Positions 25,458 through 35,396 are shown, counted from the first letter of the stretch. The stretch is 61,096 nucleotides of DNA from an uncultured Lentisphaeria bacterium (GCA_949287225.1 CASEFP010000063.1:1-61096), one strand, 5' to 3'. Notes: generated by a model from the letters alone, not told the origin. Numbers and translations: made by a program.

Positions 25458-28163
25458 TCACTTCTTATTTTCTCCGCCGGAATCATGCAGACGGTAATAT
25501 CCGCTTCCATAGGTGCCGATCCAGATCTCGTCACGGGAAACAGGATGCCATTTGAGGCAGGTGAAGTGATAGGCTCCCGCCAGACCGCAGTTGATCCGTT
25601 TCCAGCTCTTCCCGCCGTTTTCGGAACGCCATACACCGGAAGAAAGGATGTTTCCTTTGTTATCCGGTTCCACCGTGCAGTAAATCAGTCCGGGATTTTC
25701 CGGATGGACGGCAAGTCTGGAGACAAGAGGCGCCTTCAGCAGACATTTCCAGCTTTTCCCGTGATCGGAAGAAAAATAAACGCCGCCGCAGTTCACAGGT
25801 TTTTTCCCGGTTTTCCGCACCCCGCCGGCAAGATAGATGCGTCCATCGGCAAACACCTGAACCTGTGTGACACTTTCCAGCGGACAATGCAGTTTGTTCC
25901 ATGTCCTGCCGGAATCACGGCTGATGAAAAGTCCTCCCGGCACATTTTTCCCCGGCCGCATTGCGGAACAGGCAAACAATATGGAAAAATCTCCCGGCAT
26001 CGGCACCAGCTCCACGATATCTGCGGATCCCTCCAGACCTGTTCCGATTTTACGCCATGTCTTTCCTCCGTCGGGGGATTCGAGAATTCCGGCACCTTTT
26101 TCCGCGCCCGGCAGGGGATGTCCTGTTGCGACGCAATAGCGTTCCGTTTCGAAGTTCAAAGCTAGGAAGCGCCGTGCCTCACGCGGCGAACCCGGATCAA
26201 CCAGCAGGTTGGTGACATAGCCCTTCAACGGCATGGGCACGGGAAGACGCACGGTCCCGTCTTTCTCCAGGGAAATTCCTTTGAAAGTTTTTCCGAAGTC
26301 GCGTGTATCCAGAAAATACTGGCCGCGAATCCCCCCGACGAGCCAGTCGCGGCAGTTGAATATCGCATAAAAACGCTCGGGATCGTCCGGATCGACGGCG
26401 GCGGCAGCCACCCACTGATTGGATCCAACCATCGCATTGGGCAGTCCGAAGAGGGTTTCGCCTCCGTCCCTGCTGACCTTGAGCCCGCAGTCCGCCATCC
26501 AGAAAAGGACATGCTCAGGTTTGCGCGGATGGAATTCCAGGTCGAATACGCACATATTGCTGTTGCCCGCGCCGGCAAAGCGGGATGTTTCCGGATCCAC
26601 AATCCGGTTGGACGCGTCCGTCCAGTTTTTCCCTCCGTCTTCCGAACGATAGGTGACCCGGTGGCTGTGGAAATAAAGAACGTCCGGATTGGAGCGCGCC
26701 AGATCAAATTTCCGGATGTCCCAGAAACCGAACGTCAGGCGCGGCGTCCCGTAGTTCATCGGGTGGCGGGCAGTCCATGCCTGGCGGATGTTGAGCGCCG
26801 GTTCGCCTTCGGGACGGTAGCGCTTCCACTCCGGCCGTTCCCAGCCCCGGGCTCCGCGCGTGACGCAGTTCCAGTGTTTTCCCCCGTCCACGGTTTTCCA
26901 GACGCCGTAGGGAATCCATGGATGAAAAATGGACGCGTAAACGACCGAGGGATTGCGCGGATCCACTCTCACAGTATGAAAATCCGGCAGGACATATCCA
27001 AGCTTTTTCCGGACCAGATCCCCGTATTTTTTATGGCGTCTGTCGTCATTGTTCGCCTTCCGCCACTTCCGGTGGAAGGGCGCGGGATCCTTGTGATAAT
27101 TCAACACAACATTTTCATAAAGATCGCGGTTTTCCTTCTGCCTCATGAAATCGTCCCAGATGATTTTTGTGCTGATCAGCCAATAGGGATTCGCGCCGAG
27201 CCCGTGCTTGAAATCAGGCAGACCGTCGAGAAGTTCACCGGGCAGGCGCAGGTCGCCGGTGATCTCGCGCCATGTTCCGCCGAGACCGTCGCAGCGCCAG
27301 ACGCCGCCATGGCAGACGATTTTCCCGCCGACATCCCGGTAGGAGGATTCCAGCGCGGTGACAAGAATCACCTTTCCTGTCGCCGGATCCATCATTCCAT
27401 CAAGATCCGCATACGTCATGCCTTCCGGAAGCCCTTTCATCAGCGGAAGAAAGGTTTTCCCCGCATCGGAACTTCGGTAAATTCCCCCGTCGGTCACAAC
27501 AAGAATGGTTCCCGGAAGCTGTTCCAGCATCAGAATCCGCAGCGCCATCTCCCCTTTCGGCACGGCGGAGGGCAGAAGTTCCCAGGTTTTCCCGCCGTCC
27601 GCGGAATGCAGCAGTCCCTGCGGAAGCCGGCGTTTCCCGCGGTTTTCCAGACGGCGCGGATATCCGGTTCCCGCCCAGACATTGTCCGGATTGCGCGGAT
27701 CAACACTCAGCGTGCTGATCGGAATCCGTGCAAACTTCCAGTCAAAAATCCGTTCAATGGATGTCGTCGAAATCCGCTGCCAGGATCTTCCGCGATCGGT
27801 GGTCTTGAAGATTCCGTTGCTCTCCGTCCCGGCATAGCCGACATCGGGAGCCTTCAGGCAGAAGTCCGCCCCGCTGATGTAGTGCAGGCGCGGGAAACGC
27901 CAGTCGGGATTGTTGATGGAGCGGTAGGAACGGCTGGCGTCATGGGTGATGTAACTTGCCGACATGTCGCAGGACTGCACCATGCAGTCGGAATCCCCCG
28001 GATGGATCCGGAGATACCAGCTTGTGCCCCCGTCGCCGGGAGCCTTCTGCTCCCAGACGAATGCGGGATCGGAGGCGATATCGAGGCGGCTCCAGTCCGC
28101 ATCTGTCAGGCTGACATCAGCTGCAAGCAGGGAAAAAATACACATGGAAGCGGGAAAAAACAT
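25458..28163 (-). CDS. Secreted Asp-box (BNR) beta-propeller protein, sialidase/GH74-like fold
   Basis: The 901-residue product starts with a signal peptide (FFPASMCIFSLLAADVS) and consists largely of Asp-box blades: at least eight copies of S-x-D-x-G-K-x-W, for example SADGGKTWELL, SEDGGKNWTDAS, SPDGGKTWRKIG, SRDSGRTWNKLH and SSDHGKSWKCLL. Regularly spaced VDPRNPDNVWAG-type segments give two propellers, as in GH74 xyloglucanases and sortilin-like proteins. No catalytic acid pair could be assigned. The ATG at 28163 with AAGGA eight bases upstream is preferred over one at 28172. It lies 21 bp after the pseudopilin in one operon, matching the GH123-like cassette at 2.4-5.8 kb. Extracellular glycan binding or cleavage is inferred. 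Confidence 0.82.
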   Translation of the reverse strand: MFFPASMCIFSLLAADVSLTDADWSRLDIASDPAFVWEQKAPGDGGTSWYLRIHPGDSDCMVQSCDMSASYITHDASRSYRSINNPDWRFPRLHYISGADFCLKAPDVGYAGTESNGIFKTTDRGRSWQRISTTSIERIFDWKFARIPISTLSVDPRNPDNVWAGTGYPRRLENRGKRRLPQGLLHSADGGKTWELLPSAVPKGEMALRILMLEQLPGTILVVTDGGIYRSSDAGKTFLPLMKGLPEGMTYADLDGMMDPATGKVILVTALESSYRDVGGKIVCHGGVWRCDGLGGTWREITGDLRLPGELLDGLPDFKHGLGANPYWLISTKIIWDDFMRQKENRDLYENVVLNYHKDPAPFHRKWRKANNDDRRHKKYGDLVRKKLGYVLPDFHTVRVDPRNPSVVYASIFHPWIPYGVWKTVDGGKHWNCVTRGARGWERPEWKRYRPEGEPALNIRQAWTARHPMNYGTPRLTFGFWDIRKFDLARSNPDVLYFHSHRVTYRSEDGGKNWTDASNRIVDPETSRFAGAGNSNMCVFDLEFHPRKPEHVLFWMADCGLKVSRDGGETLFGLPNAMVGSNQWVAAAAVDPDDPERFYAIFNCRDWLVGGIRGQYFLDTRDFGKTFKGISLEKDGTVRLPVPMPLKGYVTNLLVDPGSPREARRFLALNFETERYCVATGHPLPGAEKGAGILESPDGGKTWRKIGTGLEGSADIVELVPMPGDFSILFACSAMRPGKNVPGGLFISRDSGRTWNKLHCPLESVTQVQVFADGRIYLAGGVRKTGKKPVNCGGVYFSSDHGKSWKCLLKAPLVSRLAVHPENPGLIYCTVEPDNKGNILSSGVWRSENGGKSWKRINCGLAGAYHFTCLKWHPVSRDEIWIGTYGSGYYRLHDSGGENKK

Positions 28164-28184
28164 GGAAAACATCCTTTCTGATTC

Positions 28185-28910
28185 TTAATAAATATTGACA
28201 TCGCTGAAAGGTTTCTGAACGTAAACTCCTCTTTCCGTGTACCAGGAACGGAATTTCAGAGGCTCGAGTCCTGATGCGTCAACCGCCTCCGCGTGACCGT
28301 CGAAGAAGGCGGTGTTCGCATGACCGGAATGACGGAGAGAAACCGCGGAATCCGGCTGATTGCCGAAACGGAGAACCATATAGGCGGATGCGCCGCTTGA
28401 ACGCCGGGAATCGAAAAACAGGGTCATTCTGCTCGGAGGCACTTTGGGATCGTTGATCCCGTGATGTGCAAAGCTGTCCGCCGTCGGCAGATGGACGCGT
28501 TTTGTAAAATGCAGCGACAAGCCGTCATTCCCCCGGTGGATCCCATAGACATCGTAGCGGTGACGGTTCGCCGCATTGTCCGGAAACTGCAGAACCGGAT
28601 TGCCCGGGCAGCGGAGGATTCCGGAATTCAGTTTTACATAATTCGCCCGGTAGAAAATCATCGACCAGGTGCAGTCCGCTTCATATCCGAGAGCGGTCGG
28701 CGCCTGCCAGAATACGGACTGGTCGTCAAAATCCTCCGCGTAAGCCTGATTCACCCCGATCACCTGACGGAGATTGCCGACGCAGTTGATCGCCTGTGCC
28801 CGCCGCCGTGCCGTCTGCAGCGCGGGCAGAAGCATGGACGCCAGAATCGCGATGATCGCAATCACAACAAGGAGCTCGATTAAAGTGAAATTCTTCCGTT
28901 TCCGTTTCAT
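28185..28910 (-). CDS. Type II secretion pseudopilin-like protein (H-x9-DG type)
   Basis: The 241-residue protein has a short basic leader (MKRKRKN) and the prepilin cleavage/methylation segment [20 protein letters not shown]. Near its end is the H-x9-DG motif ([12 protein letters not shown]). The hydrophobic helix is nearly identical to that of the pseudopilin at 2457, whereas the globular parts have little in common. The gene starts 12 bases after the broken regulator and ends 21 bases before the Asp-box protein, all on one strand. It was probably transcribed with both. Its individual role, such as guiding or anchoring the secreted partner, is not known. Confidence 0.9.
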   Translation of the reverse strand: MKRKRKNFTLIELLVVIAIIAILASMLLPALQTARRRAQAINCVGNLRQVIGVNQAYAEDFDDQSVFWQAPTALGYEADCTWSMIFYRANYVKLNSGILRCPGNPVLQFPDNAANRHRYDVYGIHRGNDGLSLHFTKRVHLPTADSFAHHGINDPKVPPSRMTLFFDSRRSSGASAYMVLRFGNQPDSAVSLRHSGHANTAFFDGHAEAVDASGLEPLKFRSWYTERGVYVQKPFSDVNIY

Positions 28911-28922
28911 TTTTCCTTTTCC

Positions 28923-30116
28923 TTACTCTTTCGCAGTTTCATTTTTTGCATAGCTCAATGTCCGTTTCGAAACCAGAAATGTCTGAAGGTATGCCAGACG
29001 ATTCGAATCGGAAATACCGTTTTCATAATAATCCAGAAGGGATTGGACCGCACGGCGCCCAATCGCATAGAACGGGAGGCTGATCGTCGTCAGATCATCC
29101 TCTTCCCGGGAGACGGAAGCTCCGTCAAAGCCTACCACGGAAATGTCATCCGGTACGGAAATGCCGAGCTGTTTCAGGGCTCTGATGCATCAGTGGGCAA
29201 GCTCGTCATTGTGGCACCAGAATACAGTTGGCAGATCCCCTGCGTTCACTTTTTTCTGCAGGGCATTGAACGTTGCAAGATAGGAGTTACAGGAAAAACA
29301 CATGTATCTTTCCTCACAAGCAAGCCCGTACTCCCGGAAAACCGCGCGGATTTCAGCAGGACGCCGGAATGCCGCATAGGAAAAATAGCCATCGCTTCCG
29401 GTTGAATCAAAACCGGAAGCATAAAGAATCAGTCCGACTTTTCTATGACGCATCGCGCAGAGCTGTTCGGCAAGCGCCCGGGCGCCGGAAGCGGTATCGA
29501 AGACAACGGCGCCGATATTCCGCATTTCCGGATAGGCGGAAATCATGACCTGCGGCAGATTTTCATTCCGCATCACGGCTTCGAGCGGGCGATCCGGAAA
29601 ACAGTCGCGTCCGCCGAGATGCACAATTCCGATCAGGCGTTTCATCAGGCTGTCATTGAAGCGTTCGATTTCCGCCGCGGACGCGGAGAGTCCGGGCAAT
29701 TCCAGCATAATGGCGGCAAGCTCCTTTTCCGTTGCCGCGTCGATGATGCCTTTGATGTAGAGGAGCGGCATGTCCCCATGGGAACTGATCAGATCGGAAA
29801 AACGGCATGGAAGGATGATCCCGATATTGGGATAGGGCTCGATGGTTTTTCTGCGGAGATTTCTCGATATCTGCAGAATACGTGAGGATTTCCGTTCGAT
29901 CAGCCCCAATTTCAGCAGTTCCAGATAAGCCTTTCCGACCGTGGCACGATTGATATTCAGTTTTTCCGCGAGATTTCTGGCGGATGGCAGAACCGCCTCG
30001 CAGTTGAGGCAGGTCGAATTGATTTGCCGCCGCAGTTCCGCCGCCAGCTGAATGAAGAGCAGATCCGGCTTGCTCCGGTCAAGCGTAATTTCTGAATAAT
30101 TCAATTCGCGTCTCAT
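28923..30116 (-). pseudogene. GntR/LacI-type regulator interrupted by one in-frame UGA
   Basis: Translation from 30116 gives a GntR-type winged helix (LPSARNLAEKLNINRATVGKA) followed by a LacI/periplasmic-binding sensing domain. It ends at UGA (29190-29192) after FWCHNDELAH. The same frame continues without shift into CIRALKQLGISVPDDISVVG, FDGASVS and a normal C-terminus ending at 28923, exactly the expected LacI-fold continuation. A single base change such as CGA to TGA explains this. The intact protein would be 397 residues. UGA is a normal stop in neighbouring genes, so general recoding is unlikely. The truncated product lacks the last sensing strands and probably does not respond to its effector, though it might still bind DNA. 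Confidence 0.88.
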
Positions 30117-30162
30117 CCCTTATTCCATCTGTTTTCCTGTCTTTTCCCGCGTTGTTTTTATA

Positions 30163-30190
30163 ATTATAAAAGAAAAATGATGGAACGCAA
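30163..30190 (-). promoter_or_regulatory. Predicted sigma70 promoter of the GntR/LacI regulator cassette
   Basis: Minus strand: -35 TTGCGT (30185-30190), 16-bp spacer, perfect -10 TATAAT (30163-30168). It would transcribe the regulator, pseudopilin and Asp-box gene. Confidence 0.5.
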
Positions 30191-30227
30191 TAGGCTATTT
30201 CAAAAAAAACTTTTATTTACACAATAT

Positions 30228-30249
30228 ATGGCTTATTCGAATAAGCCAT
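30228..30249. promoter_or_regulatory. Perfect 22-bp palindrome, candidate operator
   Basis: ATGGCTTATTC followed directly by its reverse complement GAATAAGCCAT. It lies about 38 bp upstream of the -35 box of the cassette promoter. LacI- and GntR-type proteins bind such palindromes, so this is a candidate site for the interrupted regulator; binding is inferred. Confidence 0.55.
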
Positions 30250-30671
30250 TAAAAAGAATCAGATCTTCCAAAATCTCCCGATGCCATGCCGGAAAACATT
30301 TTCAGAAAATACCGCCGGAAAGAAAATGAATTCATCAGGCAACAGCACAGGAGAACGCATCAGAATTCGCGTTTCGAGTTTCCGCAGTAACGCAACATCC
30401 TTGTCACGGATCAAACGGAACGCAGATCAGAGGCAAAACAGCATTCCGCATCTGTCTGTCGTCATGCACTCATCATCCCCTTGCCGGTGCGGGAACTCAT
30501 CCACCCGGATCGTCTGTCTTGAAAAAATCACGGTTTGCTCATTGAACACACTTCATCCGCTTGATCTGCCGGCATTGGCTTGCATCATAAGTTGCACCCG
30601 GGATATGGAAGACATTTCACCATGCGGATGGACGTTTTGTTTTCAATCATCCGGAAGCCGTCTAAAGCCGT
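30250..30671. other. Gene-free stretch between kinase 3' end and the palindrome
   Basis: I see no convincing gene here. An open frame on the plus strand runs from 30281 into the kinase gene, but it has no ribosome-binding site, a Ser/Arg/Cys-rich composition unlike its neighbours, and overlaps real coding sequence. A decayed gene is possible, but no family is recognisable. Confidence 0.5.
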
Positions 30672-32897
30672 TCATTGCGAAAGAATGGCGGAAAGTTCGG
30701 AATGGATGCTGTCAAACTCCAGTCCGCCCTTCAGAATTTTCAGTGCATTGTCATAAAGGGCTCTGGCACCATCCGGATCGTCCGGGACCATGTATTTCAT
30801 CACACGTGCGGTATCCTGCGTGTAAATCCGGATCATGGCACTGATTTCCAGACTGGTCGGATTCGCAGCCTGCGCCGCGCCGAGGCTGCCTTTCAGAAGC
30901 TCCAGACCGGCACGCACCTCACGCTCCCGTCCGGAAAAAAAGGGATTGTCGGATAAAATCCGCCAGGCGGTATCTGTCGGAAGCTGGGTCCATTTGACCT
31001 GCCGGACCCGGTTCCCGTCATCCTGATAGTCAACGAATCCGCTGGAAATCATGATGATCCGTCCGATTCCGGGCAAATCCTTTGCGGAATATTTTGTCCC
31101 GCTGTCGGCAATGTCCGCGAGAATGCGTTGAAGAAGACTGTTCTCCTGTTCCAGTGTGTTCAGCCACTGCGCGCGGCCCGGATATTGCACGGATTCCACG
31201 GCAAGAAGCGCACTGATCTCCCGCAGACGCAGCTGCGGGCGAAGCTTCATTATCTCCGAACGGATGGAGTCGCGCCAGTTCTCCTCCAGAGTCAGTTCCA
31301 GCGAGGAAATGCGCTGCTGAAGCGCGGACCGTTCCGTCTCCAGAGACTGAATTGAGGCATTGAGCGCCTCAATTTTCTTCAGATTCTCCTCATAGAGTTT
31401 CTTCGTCCGCGCGGTCTCTTCCGCGGAAATCGCCTTGTTTTCCGCTTCCTTCATCCGCACGGTGAGTTTTTCCGCTTCGGCTTTCAGCACAGCATTGTCG
31501 CGGCGGCTGGTTCGCAGCGCATTCAGAAGATTCTTGTTTTCGTGCATGGTGCGCTGATAGGCGGCTTCGGTCATGATCGCGCGGATATTGTCCAGCATGA
31601 GGCGCTGCGTGCGGTTGCGCGGATTTCCGAATTCGGCGAGAATCTTTTCGCCCTCCTCCTGGATCACCTTGAGCGGCAGACTGCCGTCATCGGCGAAACG
31701 TTTGAAGTAGGCGGTTTTCTGCATGATGCGCGTCTCAACCGAGGTGTTGATCGGGGTGTTGCCATACCAGTAGAGTGTGACAATGACACCGAGAATCAAT
31801 GCCACGGGAATCAGCGCCAGCAGGATCCGCAGATACTTCCGCCGCTCCCGGATCTCATCCTCAAGTTTGAGCACATTCTTTTTCGCCTCGGTTGTCTCAT
31901 GCTGCCTTCCGTAATCCAGACGCTTCAGCGAGATCGTATGCACCTCCGGAACAAGAGAGCGGTCGGGTGCGGTTTTCTGGCGGATTTCCCAGATGTCGTT
32001 GAGAAGCGCTTCCATATCGCGGTAGCGGTCGTCCGGATTTTTCTCCATCATCTTCTTGACAAGGCGCGCAACAGGAACGGGAACCGAGGGATCCACCTTG
32101 TTCAGCGGGACGGCCTCCTCCTCAAAATGCTGGTGTGCCACGCTGCGGACCGTGTCCGCGTCAAACGGAAGTTTTCCCGCGATCATCTGGTAGAGCGTGA
32201 CGCCGAGCGAATAGATGTCGCTGCGGGTGTCAAGAGGTTCTCCGGCAAACTGTTCCGGGCTCATATACGAGGGACTCCCGGAAATCTCCATATCCTTGCG
32301 CCATTCACTGGTCTGCATCGCCAGCCCCAGGTCGGTCAGCTTGACGATCCCGTCCTCGGTGATCATGATGTTGTCCGGCTTCACGTCACGATGGATCAGG
32401 CGGCTCTCCTCCCACGCGTAATAAAGCGCCTCCGCAACCTGCTGGATGATATGCAGAGACTCATCCACCGGGATTTTGCCGTCGCGCAGAATCCGCTTCC
32501 GGACCGTCTCTCCAGTGATATAGGTCATCGCCATGTAGCAGATGTTGTCCTCCTCGCCGATCGCGAAGGACTGCACCAGATTGATGTGGCTGAGTTTGGC
32601 CGCGGCGCGTGCCTCGTTCAGGAAGTCGTTGATCCCCTTCTGCGTGCTGTATTCGGGAGAAAGAATCTTCAGTGCGACCTGACGCTCCAGAGAAAGCTGT
32701 GTGGCAAGATACACCGCCCCGATCGACCCCTCGCCGATTTTGGATTTGATCAGGAAGTCGCCGATGATGCAGCCGTCCTCGAAACGCCCGACCGGAACCA
32801 TGACGGTTTTCGCACAGCTCGGGCAGGTCATGCTGTATCCGCGCGCAGATTCGTCCGTATTGATCGCGTAAAAACAGAATGGGCACCTGAACCGCAT
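30672..32897 (-). CDS. Membrane Ser/Thr protein kinase with N-terminal zinc ribbon
   Basis: The 741-residue protein begins with a zinc ribbon (Cys5, Cys8, Cys25, Cys28). A Hanks-type kinase domain follows: glycine loop GEGSIGAVY, lysine in VALKIL, catalytic HRDVKPDN, metal motif DLG in place of DFG, and SPSYMSPEQF at the activation segment. One membrane helix (LLALIPVALILGVIVTLYWY) comes next, then a long coiled coil (~410-560) and a C-terminal domain facing out. The ATG at 32897 has GGGAGG five bases upstream. It should phosphorylate cytoplasmic targets in response to a signal sensed across the membrane. Substrates are unknown, and no phosphatase adjoins it. Confidence 0.94.
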   Translation of the reverse strand: MRFRCPFCFYAINTDESARGYSMTCPSCAKTVMVPVGRFEDGCIIGDFLIKSKIGEGSIGAVYLATQLSLERQVALKILSPEYSTQKGINDFLNEARAAAKLSHINLVQSFAIGEEDNICYMAMTYITGETVRKRILRDGKIPVDESLHIIQQVAEALYYAWEESRLIHRDVKPDNIMITEDGIVKLTDLGLAMQTSEWRKDMEISGSPSYMSPEQFAGEPLDTRSDIYSLGVTLYQMIAGKLPFDADTVRSVAHQHFEEEAVPLNKVDPSVPVPVARLVKKMMEKNPDDRYRDMEALLNDIWEIRQKTAPDRSLVPEVHTISLKRLDYGRQHETTEAKKNVLKLEDEIRERRKYLRILLALIPVALILGVIVTLYWYGNTPINTSVETRIMQKTAYFKRFADDGSLPLKVIQEEGEKILAEFGNPRNRTQRLMLDNIRAIMTEAAYQRTMHENKNLLNALRTSRRDNAVLKAEAEKLTVRMKEAENKAISAEETARTKKLYEENLKKIEALNASIQSLETERSALQQRISSLELTLEENWRDSIRSEIMKLRPQLRLREISALLAVESVQYPGRAQWLNTLEQENSLLQRILADIADSGTKYSAKDLPGIGRIIMISSGFVDYQDDGNRVRQVKWTQLPTDTAWRILSDNPFFSGREREVRAGLELLKGSLGAAQAANPTSLEISAMIRIYTQDTARVMKYMVPDDPDGARALYDNALKILKGGLEFDSIHSELSAILSQ

Positions 32898-32969
32898 GAG
32901 AACCTCCCGGAAAGGTTGTTGCAAATCACATTTCAAAACAGGGTAATATCGTCCGCAGCGACTGTTTTT

Positions 32970-33794
32970 TCAAGCCCGGTTCCGCTTTTTGTCCGCATGC
33001 GGCGGCGCTTTCCGCAGGAGAGGAAGTTTTTCCCCGCTGACAAGCGGATGAATCCCGAAACGCGTCAGGGCAAAATCATACTTGACCGGATCGTCCGGCG
33101 CGTAGGAGGCAAACGCGCGCGTAATTTCCAGCGCGGCATCCAGATTCGCGCTCATCCTCGCATGGAACCCCAGTTCCCCCGCGATCCGGAACATGTGTGT
33201 ATCGAGCGGAACCAGGAGGCGGCTTTTCGGAACACGGTCCCAGCCGCCCGGATCGACCGCGTCCGACCGGACCAGCCAGCGGAGCATCAGGTTCAGACGC
33301 TTGCAGGCGCTTCCTTTCTCCGGCGACGGCAGAAGGCTGGATGAATGATTTGGAAAAAACGCACAGAGTTCATAACTGAATTTACTCACTGCGGGCAGCA
33401 GCGTTTCCTCTTTCGCAGAATATCCCGACAGAAAGGCGTTTTCCAGCGTGCCGCATCTCCGGAGCGCCTTCCGGGCGCCGCAAAGCAGACGCGCCAGATC
33501 CTCTCCCGTCGTGAATCGGTGTTTAAACAGGGAAAACGCCGCATGAATCTGCGATTCGGAATTTTTATCGAGAAACGCGGAGGGGGATTTTCCCATTACA
33601 TCCAGTGCATTGCGCACGCTTTTCAGAATCTGACCGACCCGCCCGTAGGCGAGAGAAGAGGCGACAAGCGCGGCAATCTCGCGGTCCGTGCCTTCATATT
33701 CATACAGAAAGAGAATCGGATCGGGATCAACATATTCCCGCCGATTATAAATGCAATAGATTTTTTCCAGAAATCTGCCGGTATTCCGTTTCAT
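32970..33794 (-). CDS. TIGR02757/DUF2400 family protein
   Basis: The 274-residue, basic, helical protein matches the TIGR02757 family: N-terminal YVDPDPILFLYEY, ASSLAYGRVGQILKSV, and the C-terminal LVPLDTHMFRIAGELG followed by DPVKYDFALTRFGI. The late part resembles the helix-hairpin-helix DNA glycosylase fold, and the family has been suggested to be DNA-related, but no function is established. It lies 72 bp upstream of the kinase gene on the same strand. Its start is the ATG at 33794. Confidence 0.88.
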   Translation of the reverse strand: MKRNTGRFLEKIYCIYNRREYVDPDPILFLYEYEGTDREIAALVASSLAYGRVGQILKSVRNALDVMGKSPSAFLDKNSESQIHAAFSLFKHRFTTGEDLARLLCGARKALRRCGTLENAFLSGYSAKEETLLPAVSKFSYELCAFFPNHSSSLLPSPEKGSACKRLNLMLRWLVRSDAVDPGGWDRVPKSRLLVPLDTHMFRIAGELGFHARMSANLDAALEITRAFASYAPDDPVKYDFALTRFGIHPLVSGEKLPLLRKAPPHADKKRNRA

Positions 33795-33918
33795 TTCAAC
33801 CAGCGGTCTGATACTCCTGTATCACTCAAAATTTCCACATCATTTTCAAACGGAAAAATGTGCAAGTATTTTTTCCCGGAATCAAGGGCCGTCGGTCGTG
33901 CGCAGCGCGAAATCTCTC

Positions 33919-33957
33919 AAAAAAACGCGGCTTTCCGCATGGTCGCGAAAAGCCGCG
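33919..33957 (-). terminator. Rho-independent terminator of the perR-rubredoxin operon
   Basis: Minus strand: 9-bp perfect stem CGCGGCTTT / AAAGCCGCG, then seven T. It starts about 28 bp past the rubredoxin stop. Confidence 0.8.
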
Positions 33958-33985
33958 CAGGAAACAATCTTCCTGATTTCAGCGG

Positions 33986-34144
33986 TCACTGTTTGGAGAA
34001 CTGATCCTTGCCGGCGCCGCATTCGGGACAGGTCCAGGTGTCGGGAACCTTTTCCCACGGAGTTCCGGCGGGAACGCCGTTATCCGGATCGCCGACCGCG
34101 GGATCATAAACATAACCGCACACATCGCATACATACTTGTCCAT
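33986..34144 (-). CDS. Rubredoxin
   Basis: The 52-residue protein has the two iron-binding knuckles [10 protein letters not shown] and [11 protein letters not shown], each C-x2-C, and the conserved aromatic core ([12 protein letters not shown]). It is a small cytoplasmic electron carrier. As the last gene of the operon perR-superoxide reductase-fprA-rubredoxin, it probably reduces the flavodiiron protein and superoxide reductase. The ATG at 34144 with AAGGAG nine bases upstream gives the standard rubredoxin length. The operon terminator follows. Confidence 0.97.
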   Translation of the reverse strand: MDKYVCDVCGYVYDPAVGDPDNGVPAGTPWEKVPDTWTCPECGAGKDQFSKQ

Positions 34145-34175
34145 TTTGTCTTCTCCTTCTTCGTTTTTGATTTTG

Positions 34176-35396
34176 TCAAGCCTTTGCAGCGGCTCTCTCC
34201 CCGAGAGCCCTGGCAATCTGCAAACCAAGCTCGAAACACTGTTTCAGATCATCATCCGTCGGGACGTATTTGACCTTCAGTCCGTCCGTAACCAGCTCCG
34301 CCTTCATATCGGTGAGATAACTGTTGATCTGCGCGACAGCCTCTCCGCTCCAGCCGAACGATCCGAACGCCGCGCCGAGCAGATTGCGCGGACGCAGCCC
34401 GCGGATATAGGTAAGGACATCCGCGACCTTCGGATAAAGCCCGTTGTTGATCGTCGGCGAACCGACGACCAGAGCACCCGCACAGATCAGACGGGTCACG
34501 ACATCGCTTCTCGAATGCGCGTCAAGCGGCAGCACCTCGACGACCGCGCCGCCTTCCCGGATGCCGTCGGCGATCGCGGCGGCCATCTTCTCCGTGCTGT
34601 GCCACATCGTGCTGTAAATCACGACGGCGCGCTTTTCGGGAGCCTGTTCCGCCCACGTCCTGTAGAGCGCGAAGGGTTTCGCCAGCATCTCGCCGCGCCA
34701 GATCGGACCGTGGTCGCTGGCGATCACATTCACATCAAGCCCGAGTTTCGGATAATCCTCAAGGAGCTTGAGCACCTGGGGCGAGTAAGGCAGAAGAATG
34801 TTGGCGTAATACTTTCTCATCTCCTGCTCGACAACCGCCCAGTCGTTCTCGTCCGCGAAGATCCGGTCGGTGGCCAGATGCATGCCGAATCCGTCCTGCG
34901 AGAAGAGAATCTTCTCCTCGGGAATGTAGGAGAACATGCTGTCCGGCCAGTGGAGCATTTTGGTTTCGACGAACGCGACGGTCATGTTTCCGAGACTGAT
35001 GGAGTCGCCGGTCTTGACGCCGGTCAGCTTATCCCCGATCCGGAAGTGCGCGTCGAGCGCCTTGACGCCCATCAGAGAGGCATAGGTCTTTTCCGGGGAG
35101 AGATCACGGATCACCTCGGGCAGCGCGCCGGAGTGGTCCATTTCCGCATGGTTGGAGATGACGATTTCGACTTTGGCGGGATCCCCGATGACGGAGGCGA
35201 TTCTCTGATACATCTCCTCCTTGAACGGCGCTTTGACCGTATCAATCAGCGTGATCCTGTCCGCGAGAACAAGATACGCGTTGTAAGTGGTTCCGCGGGC
35301 GGTTTTATATCCGTGGAACTCCTTGAGTCCCCAGTCGATCGCGCCGACCCACCAGACGCGGTCCGTGACCTTGACGGCTTTCAGATGGCTTTCCAT
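34176..35396 (-). CDS. fprA: Flavodiiron protein, FprA family A-type flavoprotein
   Basis: The 406-residue protein has an N-terminal metallo-beta-lactamase-like diiron domain with the family's H-x-E-x-D-H ligands ([10 protein letters not shown]), plus HWPDSMF and SDHGPIW. A C-terminal flavodoxin domain ([18 protein letters not shown], then [11 protein letters not shown]) binds FMN. It reduces oxygen to water, and in some members NO to N2O, protecting anaerobes. Rubredoxin, encoded 31 bp downstream, is its usual electron donor. The superoxide reductase gene is 63 bp upstream on the same strand. Confidence 0.96.
   Translation of the reverse strand: MESHLKAVKVTDRVWWVGAIDWGLKEFHGYKTARGTTYNAYLVLADRITLIDTVKAPFKEEMYQRIASVIGDPAKVEIVISNHAEMDHSGALPEVIRDLSPEKTYASLMGVKALDAHFRIGDKLTGVKTGDSISLGNMTVAFVETKMLHWPDSMFSYIPEEKILFSQDGFGMHLATDRIFADENDWAVVEQEMRKYYANILLPYSPQVLKLLEDYPKLGLDVNVIASDHGPIWRGEMLAKPFALYRTWAEQAPEKRAVVIYSTMWHSTEKMAAAIADGIREGGAVVEVLPLDAHSRSDVVTRLICAGALVVGSPTINNGLYPKVADVLTYIRGLRPRNLLGAAFGSFGWSGEAVAQINSYLTDMKAELVTDGLKVKYVPTDDDLKQCFELGLQIARALGERAAAKA

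Noticed and set aside
29190..29192. Selenocysteine or tryptophan decoding of the UGA in the GntR/LacI regulator
   Set aside because: No SECIS-like hairpin was evident directly downstream, the residue is not a redox position in this family, and UGA ends many normal genes here (for example ackA, murJ, fusA, rplA).
30281..30844. A 187-codon plus-strand frame near the kinase 3' end
   Set aside because: It has no ribosome-binding site, odd composition, and overlaps the end of the kinase coding sequence in antisense.
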